A stretch of 64,000 nt of DNA from Alisma plantago-aquatica (GCA_963693085.1 OY856412.1:1060974744-1061038743), one strand, 5' to 3'. Shown: positions 9,540 through 23,199, numbered from the stretch's first letter. Numbers and translations are program-made. The notes: generated from the letters alone by a model not told the origin.

Positions 9540-12500
9540 TGTGATGACCTAGAATTTGAGGGTTGGATACCCGATATAGTATTTGAAGTTAATGAATATC
9601 TTAGTTGGTGAATACAATGTTGAGATGACTTTTATCCAAACATGTTCCAAGAATTGTGATTTAATGATTTTATGTGGTTAAGTGATCCATTTAATTGGTG
9701 GACATATAATATAGCCAACATACCTTACATTGACGATCTAAATGATTATTCGAGGGTACTTTGATGCGTTGGAACTTATGAAGATGCTTATTTTCTTATT
9801 TATATGAGTCTTGACATGAGACTAATTGAGGAATTAAATGAAGATGTTAACGAATGTCGTTTGATCTAAATCCGGGTCAAAAACACCGTTTGGTAGCACT
9901 AGATCTAGATTTAAAATTTAAAATGATTCAGAGTTTCCTACTATGAGATATGGAGATTTAAAATTCGAAAGATTGTTTAGATATGAGTAAATAATGTGGA
10001 TTTTTATGTTGGACTTAGGCTTCAAGTCTCAATACAGTTTGTCACGCAGTCAACCATGAGTTGTGCACTTGGTGGTAAATATATGGGTAGCCACTGATCC
10101 ACTTAAGGGTGATCTAATCCCGCCCCTAGGATCTGATCCAATGGTGTTTACACTATCCTCAACCTCTGACAAAATCAGGAAGAGTAACATTACAACATTG
10201 TGATTCACCCAACCTTGACCACCTATTCAACAATATACCTCGCACATACCTAGCTGGTTATTTAGATCTAAGAATCATGGAGGGAGATCACCAACAACCC
10301 CTGGTTTAGGCAAGAAGGTGGCGTATTTGGTGAGAACTGGGCTCTATCCTTAGCTCCATCTCTATCAGTAAGAACCAAAGTGATTGGAGAATAATAGGGT
10401 ATGGGAGAGACAAGACAATGAATTTTAGTGAACTAGGAAGCTTCATCAAATCAGAGTGAGTCTTTTTTGGAGATTGAAGACACATGGGAATATTGGTCCA
10501 ACACTTGTCATGGTCTCCAGACTCGAGCTTGGGGGATGAGTCGTTGAGGTTAAAGAGTGTTTGGCAGAGTGCCCTCAGAGTCCAAGTGAATCTATAATAC
10601 CTTTTGGAGGCTATCAATGGCCTCAGATTGAAGCTCTGTGCAATAGCACATGCTCCCCCCTTTCACCATCTTAGGTGGAGGCAACAACCCTTGGGTGGTC
10701 TCTGAGACCACTGAGACCATCGAGGAGCAATAGGGGCTAGAAGCAGGGGCGACCAGAGGTTGATGGTGCTTGGAAAATATAGAGGAAGAATACTAGTGGA
10801 TCTTCATCGGAGAAGTAGCGAAAGAGGCTCCTTGTTGTATAGTACAGAGCTTCTGTCACACCCACATCAAACAATAACCTCTAATAATAAGATTAGGGCA
10901 TAAGTTCAGGATTTAGCATAATACAAAGATCACTCTTGACTTTTTTTTTGATTTCAAAACTCTTTGTTTCCTTACATTCAATCACATAAACTAATTTTGC
11001 AAGGGAAATCAACCTTGATTCCTCTAATTTGATTTTAGCAATAAAGATACACATGGAATTTCATTATGTTTCTCACACTTGCATGTACATATGACTTGAT
11101 TAATATATACAATCTCTGTTTAAAAAAGGTGACAAAGTTACACATCATCATTTATAACTCTCTCTCATTCTTTACTAGGACCTAGAGTGAGAGGGACCAA
11201 GCAAACTTGACTATTCTGATACATGACTCCTATGAAAGATATACTGTGATGCATCAACATATTCAAATCACATGGTTTCCCTAAAAATTTGTGAGTAGAG
11301 GGGTGAGCCAACTCGCTCAGTGAATGAGTACTTCAAAAAAACAATATAAAACACTTTATTAGTCAAGATATATTTTTGAACAAGTGAATTTTAAAGTAGA
11401 AGAATAATGAACAATAGAGGAACTAATCATTCACATACATATATAGGACAAGATACTCTAGATATCCAAAAAGAGTAAATCAATATCTGAGCATATTTGA
11501 TTAATCACACAGGGAACTAGTAATACAGAAACATACAAATGGAAAGTTATTAGAGATAACCACAAAGAATATATGAAAAATTACACACACACACGATAAA
11601 TCTCCCATTCATTTTATTATGACGTGAACTCACATGAGGGGTACCACAATATGTAAAAGCATTGCAACAAGATACGATCTCACTGTACAAGGCTTAAAGC
11701 ATGCCTGGGTTCCTAAGAACATCTCTCTAGTAAGACCTTGTATACAACATGCCTCACCACGTCTGGCTCTTAGTAGCTAATGGGAGCGGTCGAATATCTT
11801 AACTTCTACTCTCCTTTTTGGGTACTCGGGCGGGGAGTCAAAGTCCTTGGGCTTGTTGTGCACAAGTGAACCTATCGATTATGTCCACTGATCGCTACAA
11901 CTCATAACACATGTACCACCAACATCCCCAGTTGGTGTTGGGTATCACATAACTTAAGGAGTCTGCCCTACTGGTCAAGACCCCACATCCTACTGGTGTG
12001 CTCCAACTTACCTTGATTTGGACTACCTCTAGTTGGGAAATTGTTTCGTCCCCACAACATAGGCCTTCCTGGTGAAGGATTCTACATTGTTCAGGGCATC
12101 GAAATGTCTAATTCAATCTTTATTCATGATTCAATCATCACATCAAGGTTCCTTAGTTTATCTTAGTAAGCAGTTCATTTCCTAAATCATATATAATATG
12201 TACCAAAAACTAAATTGTTGGGCAACACCGCATCTCATACTGAGAAACATTGATATGAAAATATTTGATTCACTGAATGCCCTATCCTTAGGGTTTCCTT
12301 TGCCTCATTCACATTTCACATGACTCAAATAAGGATTTAATGCATCATAAACTTTCAATGAATAAAGATTGGTTTCAACAGTTCACATATAATTGAATAT
12401 ATATATATATATATATATGAAACCCTGGAATGAACTGAACTAGGGTTTCCCCGCCATTCACTGAAATATCATGCATCAAGAACAACCTTGAATAAATGAT

Positions 12501-15500
12501 TTTGTAGTGATAAAAGAATCATGTCAGTTGAATTTTATGATGCTTATTCGCAAACATCCAATTTTCAAGATATCTAGGGTTTCACCCTGTTTACTTAGAT
12601 ATCAAGAAAACACTAATAACATAAAATGAAATCTAAGATAGTATATAACATATTTGTACTACACATTTAGATAAAAATATCATTATAAATAAGGAGATTC
12701 AAATAGGCTAAGTTCTTTATTCAATTATACAACAATTTCAGCCATAACCAAAAACCCTAGAGTGTAGTATATTCTTATAAATCATGCAATAACTTTAGAA
12801 ATTCAATTCTAGATGATTAACATCCATTTCTAATATGATTTTATCATCTGAAATCCACCACAATAGGAAAAAATCCATTTATAGATCACATTTCATAAGC
12901 TTAAACTAAAAGGAAGATTTAGGGTTTTTGAAGATTAATGTGGATCTGATACAATTTCATATAAACTACTATTTAAAGGAAGTAACTGCTCACCTAAGGT
13001 GTGAAAACACCATAAAAATGTAGCCCACATCTAAAATCCTCAAATTCATATCAAAACCCTAGGAAATCACCGCTTTCTTCTTCCTTTTAACTCAAAAATC
13101 GTAGGAACGGAGAATTGTGGAGAAAGAGGGAGAAAAGGTAGAGATTTGATACCATTTATAATGAAATCAAAGGAGGGTATGAGTCTTGACATGTGAGAGA
13201 ATAATCACCAAGAAAAGCCATATATAGATGTCAAACTTACTTGATTTCATCAATTCTAAGAATAGAAAACCCTAGATCGCCTTCTTCACCACTTTCTCCA
13301 TCCTTACCCTATATATTCCTCTTTCTCTAGGATTCCATTTCTTTGGAATGAATAAAAAAATATGAGAGATCATAGTGTGTCAGATGATCATATAAAGCAA
13401 TTCCGATGCTTGGGTCAATTGCAAATTTGATCCTACTTGCACTTTCTTTTATTTCAGCTGAATTTTCTATCATTAAAATGTTACTATAAATTGTTTACTT
13501 CATATGTCAAACCTCCTTCAAAAGTTATGAAAAATTAACACGTTATTTAGAATTGAGTTTTAGAGTGCAAATAAAAATTATAGAACATTCGAAGCTACAA
13601 ATCAGTAACTAAAAATCAAGCACTACACTGTTGAATAACAATCTTTAGCACAGTTGGTCGAAGTGTAGTTTGACCGAGAACCACATTCAAAGAGCACTAA
13701 AACATTCTAATTTTTTTTTAAATAACATGTATGATTGAGTTATACATATCATATCAGAATTTCACATGAATCTAGGTTACATAGAAAATTTGAGAAATCA
13801 TTTATCATACTTCTATACCTATCACATTCTGTATTTACAAACTACCAAAAGCTTATTTTTGGCAATTAGGGTTTAGGCTTATCAAACCCTAATCCTGAAA
13901 CTAAAACCATGATTAGAGTTCCTTATTAGGTTTTAAACATCATAATTGAACTCAGGTCCAGTTCTTGCTGTCAGGCTAGACTAATTCATCTGCATCTGTT
14001 GGAGGAAGGACTGCTATTGCATCTTTTATCGAACGAGATACTTCTATTGATTGATAGATGGGAATGCCTAGTCAAGATGTGCTCATGGGATTTCCCTTAT
14101 TAGATGGAGGTCATGTTCCCAAGGATTGTATTAGAACAGAGTGACTTGTTGAAAGAAGGGTTTAAGCGTGAGTGATAGAGATGATGAGGGCACAATTCAA
14201 AAGTCTCTCTACGGCTAAAGAATAAGCGTGTTCTTCAACCATCATAGAAACATAGATAGGGTCAATGACAGAACGAACAACGAAACTTGATGACAACTTT
14301 TTTGTACATGTTCACTTTCATCACATACACAAGTGATCTCTGAACTATTCAATAAGGTCACCCATAACATGACTCTTCCACTTGAGTGACCTGGGACCCA
14401 GGCCATGCAATTGCCATAATATTAGAAAATGCTTTTTTGGAGGAGGGAAAGCCTCACCACCGAAAAAGGGAGATGTCTGGTTGATAAGGAAGGGGTGAAA
14501 GGAAGAATAATAACAAACGAAATTGATGAAGGACCAGGCAGAACGCAGTTGGCTGCAAAGATGGCCCTCACACGTAGGCAAAGATGTTGTAGTTTGATGA
14601 TTTGCGCCCTACCGAGAGGGGATTGAGGGGGAAAAGGAGGGCATTAACCCATCACGACCCAAGGCCCATTGACACTACTCGCCAGATCAATCAATTCACA
14701 TAACTCATCATCAGATGTGGGCTACCGTAGATAAAGGTTAGATGCCAGGAAGCATGAATCAAGCAATGAACCAATTTTCAGGAATAATGACTTGGCATTG
14801 ATTAGGATTCCAACCTAAACCTTCTCTTCTCTCTCACACATGGTCTTATATACCTCCATACTTGCTCACAAATGATGTAATAATCAAGGTAAACCCTACT
14901 TTATCAATTAAGCTCAGATGCGGTCATAACAACTTCAGACTCCCATGTGCTATACAGATCACATACGACATAGAGAGATGGTGGGAGACAGATCTCCGAC
15001 ACCAACCACCCATCTGGTTCACCATCCTAATCTGGCAGTTCAAGACTCCTGACTAGAAGCTAGAAAAATACCATTGAGGGCAATGTGACAAAAATCCAGG
15101 ATGCAAGGGCAAGATCTGATGACCAATGTTAATCTTGGAAGGTAAAATATCTCTAAATTCTGAGATATAGACCAATCCTTAGAAATATGATTAAAAATAT
15201 CTCTAGATGCTGATAAATCCCCTAAAAGTATCCATGAAATAAAAAAAATGTATATATCATGGAACCTTTAGATTAGATGTTTATGACGTGTTTTTGACAT
15301 AATTCATTTATAAAGTAAAAGCTTCATTTTAGAATGTAAGAGACATAATAAATAATATATGATTGACATACATTCTGAGAAAATCTTATTGGAACCCTAA
15401 TTATTATTTAAACTTATTTTTGGACTCTAATACAAGCAATGTTTCCCAATAGTAGGTCTTTTGCATTAAAATGTGAATAAGTAATTTTTTACATCATTTT

Positions 15501-16514
15501 AATTGTAGAAAATAGACCAAGCATCAAAAAATTATAAAAAATTGAATCAAATATACATAATGACCTCTACATCATTACAAAATATCATAGACCAGTTAAG
15601 GTCATTTGAACCTAGGGTTGGCTAAACCCTAATTTGGACCTACATACCATTAATAATGATGAGCCATGTGATAATGATGATTAATTGCTATCAATCATGT
15701 GATCACCAAACTATCTAGATGATCATGGATGTATGATGAATCTCTAAAATCAAATGTGGGATATTTTAGTATATGACTAGTTTTACTTGTGTGAAATCTA
15801 AAATGAAGTATTGCTTTTCTTATTTGAGATTATTGCTTGTATGAAATATACATGTAGCATAGATCTCTACCATAACATTGAGAACATAAATAAGGAGATG
15901 GATTGTAGCTACTAGGTAAGATATTCTCTACCTCCTTTCTAAAATTAAGGTTAGCACATCCACATAGCCCAAGTGATGGGGATGGCCCAACATAAGAGTT
16001 ATAAGTGGTTGATACACTTAGTAGTACAATCACATCAAAAGACATATAAAAATATGTGCTTATTGATTTTTACCTTTAACATTGGTTTTCTTAGGATTTC
16101 CTTCTTTCAAAAATTATTTCAATTATGCAAGAATATTAGTATGTATCTTTTACCCACATACAAACACCTCGTCTGTTGATCCATTGTTTCACATATGTTT
16201 TAGGTTTATATCTAGCATGGAAGAAAAGATAGGAAGTGAGACAACTTATACCTATTGTGTAAGATCCTAGCATACATGTTAAATCTTATGTAACATCTCC
16301 TTTCAATATTTAATTGTAAGCTATGTTGTATTAATTTATTTTGTAACATATACATGTTGAATGTTGTGAAATATTTTTTGTGTATGCTTATAGTTGAATG
16401 TTCATGTATACAAGTAAAGCTTCCACGTCACACACAAACAATTTCCTAACATTTTTAGAGTTCATCTTCTCGGGCCTATTTAGTGCTGAGAAGGTGGAAT
16501 ATGGGGACGTTATA
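9540..16514 (+). mobile_element. Element A, left LTR (Ty3/gypsy), interrupted
   Basis: Starts TGTGATGACCTAGAATTTG and ends GGGGACGTTATA, the usual TG start and degenerate CA end of gypsy LTRs. It aligns with 18413-27013 from GGGTTGGATACCCGATATAG (9560 and 18430) to the GACGTTA end. Removing the nested insertion 10854-14931 and its 5-bp duplication leaves about 2.89 kb, the same as the right LTR without its LINE. The sequence directly after it is a primer binding site. Many substitutions and indels separate the two LTRs, so the element is old. Confidence 0.75.
10854..14931 (-). mobile_element. Nested solo-LTR-like insertion in element A
   Basis: Plus-strand ends are TGTCACACCC and CGGTCATAACA, so the minus strand begins TGTTATGACC and ends GGGTGTGACA, as gypsy LTRs do. 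It is flanked by GCTTC (10849-10853) and ACTTC (14932-14936), a 5-bp target duplication with one change. The right LTR of element A runs GAGCTTCATACTCCC through this point (near 19700) and is therefore the empty site. No internal second LTR, primer site or coding domain was seen, so a 4.1-kb solo LTR is the simplest reading. An (AT) microsatellite lies near 12399-12418. Confidence 0.65.
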
Positions 16515-16530
16515 GTTGGTATCATATCAT
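16515..16530 (+). promoter_or_regulatory. Primer binding site of element A (degenerate)
   Basis: TGGTATCATATC at 16517-16528 matches the common plant LTR-retrotransposon site TGGTATCAGAGC (initiator Met tRNA) at 10 of 12 positions and lies directly after the left LTR end. Confidence 0.65.
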
Positions 16531-16593
16531 GAAAAATAGCTAAACCTGACAATTTCTCATCATGAAATACAAACTAAACTTTAACCTTTCAGT

Positions 16594-16753
16594 CTGGTGT
16601 AGCACAGATGGTTCGGTCTGGCCTGTCCTCTCTAGGGGACCTGAGTTTGAAACCTCCTACTGTGTATTGTATTTACAATCCCTGGGGTCATCCGGGCTCT
16701 ATCACCTATTTGAGGGAGGGGGGAGACTAAGTTTCCTTCTAACTCAAGAAAAC
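16594..16753 (+). mobile_element. tRNA-derived SINE with exact 15-bp target duplication
   Basis: A 160-bp element flanked by identical copies of CTTTAACCTTTCAGT (16579-16593 and 16754-16768). Its head carries RNA polymerase III promoter boxes: A-box-like GTAGCACAGATGG at 16599-16611 and B-box-like AGTTTGAAACC at 16644-16654, spaced as in tRNA-derived SINEs. The body holds CCTGGGGTCATCCGGGCTC and GGGAGGGGGGAGAC. There is no coding potential. The perfect duplication implies a much younger insertion than the host element. Confidence 0.8.
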
Positions 16754-17871
16754 CTTTAACCTTTCAGTAAAAATCCTAGAAACTAAGTTTTTATAGGATC
16801 TAGGATGCACTTAGCCTCTAGGTTAGAATCTCGATGTCTGAGAACCAAGTTTAGACAAGTGTGTAAAAACCTTTCCATATAGAGCTCATATGTATTTGGT
16901 AGTTGCACTAGTCTACACCTTGTTCTCACCATTTCACTATTTGACTTGGCACTAAACTGTCTACTGTATGTGGGACACTCAACTTTGCTAATTTGGTTTT
17001 TCTATTGACTCCAGTCTATAAAGTTTTCTCTATTCTCTTCTTTCTCAGAGAAACAATGTATAATATTTTATTATATATGAGTAAATATGTAAATGTGTCC
17101 CTTGCACTGGAGAGTAGGAGGTGTTCATGTAGCCTAAGTGAAAGATAATAACATTAGTCTAGAAGGGAGAGTAGATCAAGATTAGATGTATAGAGCCTTA
17201 TCAAATATTTGATAGTTAGAGTAGATGATATATTGATAGATGATGTAAGAACGGATGATTTAATATATATTTCATTATGATGATATAAGTTGTGCGATAT
17301 TGACTCAAGATGTATATGATGTTTAATCCAATTCTTTGAAATATGAGCTAAGTTCTGGTGATGGAAGTGTGTAGGATTTCTCACTTAACATAATTTAAGT
17401 TAAGACAAGTTTGAATATGCCTGAGCCTTAAACTCTTTTACAAAGGATGACCCTTAGTGTTAGAATGAGATATGTGCTGAACTCTAGAGATAGTGTGACC
17501 CACAAGGAGAAGGTCATAGGACCTAACCTCTAAAATATGTGAAATATGAGATATATGAGAAATAACGTGTCCTATGCTGGGTTTATCCTAAGTATATGAG
17601 TTGAGCCCTTGTGCGTGATTAATGTACATGATGTGAATCCTAGATGTGAGAGTTGGCTAAATAAATGATGGGTAGATGACTCATAATGAGAAAGTCAATC
17701 CTTTGACTGAGTTAGGTCCCAACTTGAGTGAATTAAGCTTGTGAAGTTCATCATTAGCTACAATTGAGGTAATATATGAAACTTTAGTTTTAGGAGTAAA
17801 ATGCCTTGTACGTAAGATACTCATATATGTTGATTCTTCTTTTTATTCTTCTTCTTCTCTTTATATATACA

Positions 17872-17922
17872 TACACACACATGCACATGCGCGCGCACAC
17901 ACACACACACACATACACACAA

Positions 17923-17990
<68 letters not shown>
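17872..17990. repeat. Compound (AC)n/(AT)n microsatellite
   Basis: Runs of AC, a short GCGCGC stretch, further AC, then long AT runs ending at about 17990. Confidence 0.95.
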
Positions 17991-17994
<4 letters not shown>

Positions 17995-20300
17995 CTAGAA
18001 ACCTTACTTCAGTTGTATAGATGATTTATTATGAGGATTTATTCATACAAGCTCGACCTAATTTATATTCCATTCACAAATCATACTTGTAATATCCAAG
18101 TTTGAAATCATGATAAGATTGATTTAATATATTCTCTTTCCTTCATATCATACATGAAAGATATAAATTTTAAACTAAAAGAATGTTGGTTTATGAATAA
18201 GTTCGTCAATGATGATTCAACCTATATAAGGTGGGGTGGGTACATACTACATACTTTAATATCTTAAGACGACAACTTTGGGTACATATAAAACTTTGAT
18301 TATGTTGGCACTTAGAACTGGTGGCCTATATGATGTTGTAATATTTGATATCCCTTTGAATATGAGATTAGTTGAATTGTAAGGACAAAATTCCATATAA
18401 GGTACGGTGAATTCAATGAACCAAAATTTGAGGGTTGGATACCCGATATAGTATTTGAAGTTAATGAATGCCGTGGTTGGTGATTCCCATGTTGAGGTGA
18501 CTTTTACCCAAACATGTTCCAAGAATTATGTGATTTAAATATTTTATGTTGTTAAGTGATCCATTTAGTTAGTGGACGTATAATATAGACAACATGTCTT
18601 ATGTTGATGATCTCAATGATTATTCGAGGGTAATTTTATGCGTTAGAACTTATGAAGATGATTTTTTTTATGAGTAATGAAATGAGGTTAATTGAGGAAT
18701 TAAATGTTGATGTTAACATATGCTCATTTGATTTAAAGCCTGGTCAAAATATCCATTTGGTAGTAATAGATCTAGGTTTAAAATTTGAATTGATTCACAA
18801 ATTCCTACTATGAGATATGGAGGTTTAAAGTTAGAAAGATGGTTTAGATATGAGTAAATAATTTGGATTTTTGGAATATGGTTGGAGTTAGGCTTCAAGT
18901 CTCAATACAATTTGTCACACAGTCACAATCATGAGATGTACACTTGGTCAAAAATATATGGGTAGCCACTGATCCACTTAAGGGTGATCTAATCTTGGCC
19001 CTAGGATTTGATCTAATGGTGTTTACAATGTCTTCAACCTCTGACAAAATCAGGAAGTGTAACCAACCACCTATTCAACAATACACCTCACACTCATCTA
19101 GCTCGTTATTTAGATCCAAGAAGCATGGATATCTCTGACAACCCATGGTTTAGGTAGGGAGGTGGAGTATTTGGAGATAACTAGGCTCTGTCCTTAGCCC
19201 CATCTCCATCAATGTGAACTAGAGTGACTGGAGAAGAGGAGGGTCTGGGACAGACAAGGTGATGAATTCTAGTGAACCAGGAAGCATCATAGAATCAAAT
19301 TGAATCTTTTATGGAGATTGAAGATGGCGAGGAATGTTGGTTCAATACTAATTATGGCCTCCAGACTCAAGCTTGGTGGATGAGTCATTGAGGTTAAAGA
19401 GTGTAAGAGGAGTGTTTGGCAAAGTGTTCTTAGAGTCCAAATATATATGAAATACCTTTTAGAGATTACGAATGGGCTCAGATTGTAGCTCTATCCAATA
19501 GCACATGCTTACCCATTTCACCATCTTATGCGGAGGTGAAAGCCCTTGGGTGGTCACTGAGACCGCTGAGGAGTAGCAAGGGATGGAAACAAGGGTGATA
19601 GGAGGTTGACAGTTCCATCTTCATGTAAAAATTGAGGAAGAATACTGGTGCAGCCTCACTAGAGAAGTAGAATAGGTGGTGCCCTACTGTGAGATATGGA
19701 GCTTCATACTCCCGTGCAAAATATAGATCACATGTGAGAGAGAGAGTGATACGATGGGAGCCAAATCTCCCACAGGCCAACTACCCATCGGGTTCACCAG
19801 CCTGACCTGATGGTTCAGGGCTCCAGGCTAGAAGCTAGCCAAATACTATTGAGGAAACATTACAGAAATCCATGGGCAAGGGCAAGGGCAAGGGAAAGAT
19901 CCAATGACCAATGTTAATCTTGAAAGGTAAATTCTTTTTTATTTCTCAGATACAGACCAATCCTTATAAATATGATTAAAAATAACTTCAGTACCCAATA
20001 AATTCCCTAAAAATACCTATGAAATTGAAAAATGTATACTTTATCATGGAACCCTTAGATTAGATGTTTATAACATGTTTTTGGAATAATTCATTTATGA
20101 AGGTAAATGTTTCTTTTAAGAATGTATGAGAGATGATAAATAATATATTATTGAGGTACATTCTCAAAATATCTGTTTAGAACCACACTGATTACTTAAA
20201 CCTGTTGTTGGATTCTTATATGAGCAATATTTCCCAAAATTAGGTCTTTTTCATTAAAATCTAAATAAGTTAATTTTTTTTTTTGAAAACATCTGAGTGA

Positions 20301-21035
20301 TTATGTATTCATCTCGCTCTCTCTCGCATGATTAAATAGATCCAAATCAATGTCAATAGGTGTCTCTAGCCATGGAGGCTTAACATAATTAAATGATAGA
20401 ATTAAAGTATTAAAAGGTTCTAAAATTCCTAGATTAGGAAGGGAACCGGTAGCAAGGTTTTGTAGAGTGGCCTTAGCAATGCTATCCACTACCTTGTTGA
20501 GTGTCCTGGGTATCAGGGCCACTCTACAAGATGAAAGAGGAGAGGTAAGATGGAGAAACCTCTCCACATAAGGCATGAATTTCGGCAGGTGCTTTTCTAA
20601 ATTGAAGATTTTCATCGTAGTTGCACAGTCTGACAGAATGGTAGCTATCCTGGTCCGGAGCTTACTGGCGATCACTGCCGCTTGAAGGATGGATTGAATT
20701 TCCGCATGTAGAGCATAGTCTGCCGCCATGTGGTGGCCTTCCCCTTGCTTGCTAGTATCGGAGATGGTGACGGTGTGGACACCTATTCCTGCCTTATTGT
20801 CTTTATAAGTAGCATCAGCAAACAAAAGAGTTGAGTCTTGGGGTATCACCTGGAGTACGGCTTGTCTTGTATGGGATAGCCTCTCCACCATGTGTGAAGA
20901 GAGGTTGATGATAGAGGTGGCTCGGTTCTTGATGAAATTAATCATCATTTGCAAGGTAGGAAGATGTGTACTATGAATGAAATCATTCCTTACACTCCAG
21001 ATGTGCCAACAAGCTGTTGCACAAATCGTGTGCAT
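20301..21035 (-). CDS. LINE C-terminal RNase H domain, catalytic residues kept
   Basis: A 244-residue open frame. The RVT_3-type RNase H core begins LLFADATYKDNKAGIGV. The four acidic residues expected for catalysis are all present: D74 (FADAT), E112 (HAEIQSI), D136 (LSDCAT) and D184 (VVDSIAKA). Upstream, the zf-RVT segment (CGCEQETLIHCLRDC, near 21150) precedes it with one stop between. The known role is removing RNA from the cDNA hybrid. It is part of the dead LINE, not a separate gene, although its frame is unusually clean compared with the RT. Confidence 0.75.
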   Translation of the reverse strand: MHTICATACWHIWSVRNDFIHSTHLPTLQMMINFIKNRATSIINLSSHMVERLSHTRQAVLQVIPQDSTLLFADATYKDNKAGIGVHTVTISDTSKQGEGHHMAADYALHAEIQSILQAAVIASKLRTRIATILSDCATTMKIFNLEKHLPKFMPYVERFLHLTSPLSSCRVALIPRTLNKVVDSIAKATLQNLATGSLPNLGILEPFNTLILSFNYVKPPWLETPIDIDLDLFNHARESEMNT

Positions 21036-21760
21036 TGTTGGAGAAATGGAGGCAGAGTTAAGAATATATGAAATCTAGTCTTCTTCACTAAGTGCACACA
21101 TGTTGTTCCAGAACCCTAGGGCTTTCCAGATTGGCATGCTTAGCTTGCAGTCACGAAGACAGTGGATTAAGGTTTCTTGCTCACACCCGCATAGCTGACA
21201 TTCGGTTGAAGTGCCTATGTGTCATCGGGTTTTCTCAACATTTGTCAGTAGGCTGCGATGCTGCATTTGCCATAGAAATAGCTTGATCCACTCTGGCAAT
21301 GCTGATTTCCATATGCATTTCCATTTTCCATGGACCACAGTTTCTTTCCCTGCTCGTATCCATCTGTAAGCTGATTGAGAGGTAAATTCCCCACTCGGTT
21401 CATACGGCCATGACTAGTTGTCTTCTTGAAGAGAAGCGTTGGGAGGGGGCAGACCTGCAATATACAACCAATATTCTTTCGGAATATGACTCTTGATGAA
21501 ACTCCAATCCCAACTTCCATCTAGGGCAATCATGTCTCGCACCTTCAAGTCCATGAGGTCAGAGGGGATGGATCTGAAGTCTTCCTTTTTTAAAAAAGCT
21601 TTGGGTCTTCACCAGTGGTCGAACCTGACATTTGTGGATGCCCCGTTGAAAATAATTTTTCTGCTAGCCTCCTCAAGGTGAGAGAGTGATTTTTTAATGA
21701 AATTCTAGACTGACGAGCCAGAGGCTTTCCCGAGTTTATTTTTTTTCATGTATTTGTCTT

Positions 21761-23158
21761 TCATGATCTTACCCATGGAACTTTCTTATCTTGCAGAAAA
21801 TCCCAGGTGTTCTTCATCATCATAGCCCGGTTTTGGTTTCTGATGTCCTTGATGCTTAGACCTCCAACATCTCTATGGGCCGTGAGCTTTTTCCAAGAGA
21901 CCTGTGAAAGCTTCTTTGTTTCTGAATTCCCTTGCCAGATAAATTTGGGGATATGCTGACTAATATTGTCACACAGAGAGGGGGAAATGGTGATGGATTG
22001 CATGGTATATGAAGGTATAACTTGCAGTGTAGATTTTACAAAACATATCCTGCCAGCTAAGCTGAGGTGTTTCACTGCCCAACTATTCATTTTGTTTTTG
22101 ATGTTGTCCAACAGGTAAGCATGAGTTCATTTATTGATACATTGATGAATGATGGGAACTCCTAGATATTTCCGCAAATCATTCGTGGTCTCAATGCCCA
22201 TAACTCTGCTTATCTATCTTTGTTCACTATTGGTAACATTCCTGGATAGGAAGATGTGAGACTTGGTGGTAGACACCTCCTGTCTCGAGACTTTGGAGAA
22301 ATCTATCAGGGTCTTCAAGATAACTCTGTCCTGCTACTTCGAGCCTTCTGCAAATAATAGCAGGTTATCAATGAAGCAGACATGGGTGAGGGGAATGGAT
22401 TCCTTGCTAAGATCCACTGGATTCTAGCTTCCGTCTGTGACCTTCTCATTAATGTCTTGGCACAACTGTTCAATGCATAGCATGAACACGTAGGGGCTTA
22501 TAGGATCACCCTGTCGGACACCTTAACCTACTTTGAATGCTGGCATAGGTTCACCTTCCCATAAAATAGAAGTATCTCCCAGAGTTATAATCTACTTTAT
22601 GATTTTGATAAGGGTGGCAGGAAACCCAGTTTTGATGAGTGTATCTTCAATGAACGCCCAATGCATCTTATTAAAAGACTTAGTCAGGTCAAGTTTGATT
22701 GCAATGAGTTTTTTCTTGCCTTTCTGAAATCTCATCGAGTGCAAAGCTTCTTGCACCAGGATGATGTTATCACTGATCTTCCTGCCCGGTATGAAGCTCG
22801 ATTGCATTGGTGATATCCAGTTGTTCAGTAGAGGTTTGAGTCTTTCAACAATTATTTTTGAGATCAGCTTGAAACATACATTATTGAGGGATATTGGTCG
22901 GAATTCACTGCATTTTGTAGGGCATTTGACCTTAGCGATGAGTACCATGTGCGTGTTGTCCAACTGAGAATCTACTCGGGCGTTTTCAAAACAACTGTAA
23001 ACTATCTTATGCACTGAGTGTCCAACATGAGTCCAGTTAGATTGAAGGAAATCTGCTAAGATGCCATCAGGCCTAGGGGCCTTTGAGGCTGCCATCATGA
23101 AGATCGTTTCAGTAGTCTCTTGAAAGTTTGGAATGTCTGCGAGCTTTGTTTTTATCAA
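21761..23158 (-). pseudogene. LINE reverse transcriptase, catalytically lost
   Basis: The segment 23158-22592 holds SKAPRPDGI, EFRPISLNNV and QSSFIPGRKISDNI, classic L1-type RT blocks. The motif normally ending in a catalytic Asp (KLDLSKAYD) reads KLDLTKSFN, so that Asp is Asn (residue 163 of this segment). The second catalytic site, normally FADD, reads FIDN at 22364-22375. The thumb follows at 22111-21761 (MNSWAVKHLSLAGR, FIWQG). Two lost catalytic residues plus frame breaks show it is dead. Confidence 0.8.
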
Positions 23159-23199
23159 GGGTGCAGGTTCTTCAAAACTGCCTGGATAATTTGTAATCG

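Larger units (their letters stand above)
16515..18412 (+). mobile_element. Element A interior, non-coding
   Basis: Only 1.9 kb separates the two LTRs. No gag, protease, RT or integrase motif is visible in any frame. It contains the SINE at 16594-16753 and an AC/AT microsatellite. It ends in AAGGACAAAATTCC plus a purine-rich stretch, the usual pre-3'-LTR block. The element could move only with proteins supplied by a relative, if it ever moved in this form; otherwise it is an internal-deletion derivative. Confidence 0.6.

Noticed and set aside
17806..18024. Open frame with Thr/His and Ile/Tyr repeats
   Set aside because: It is a translated AC/AT microsatellite.
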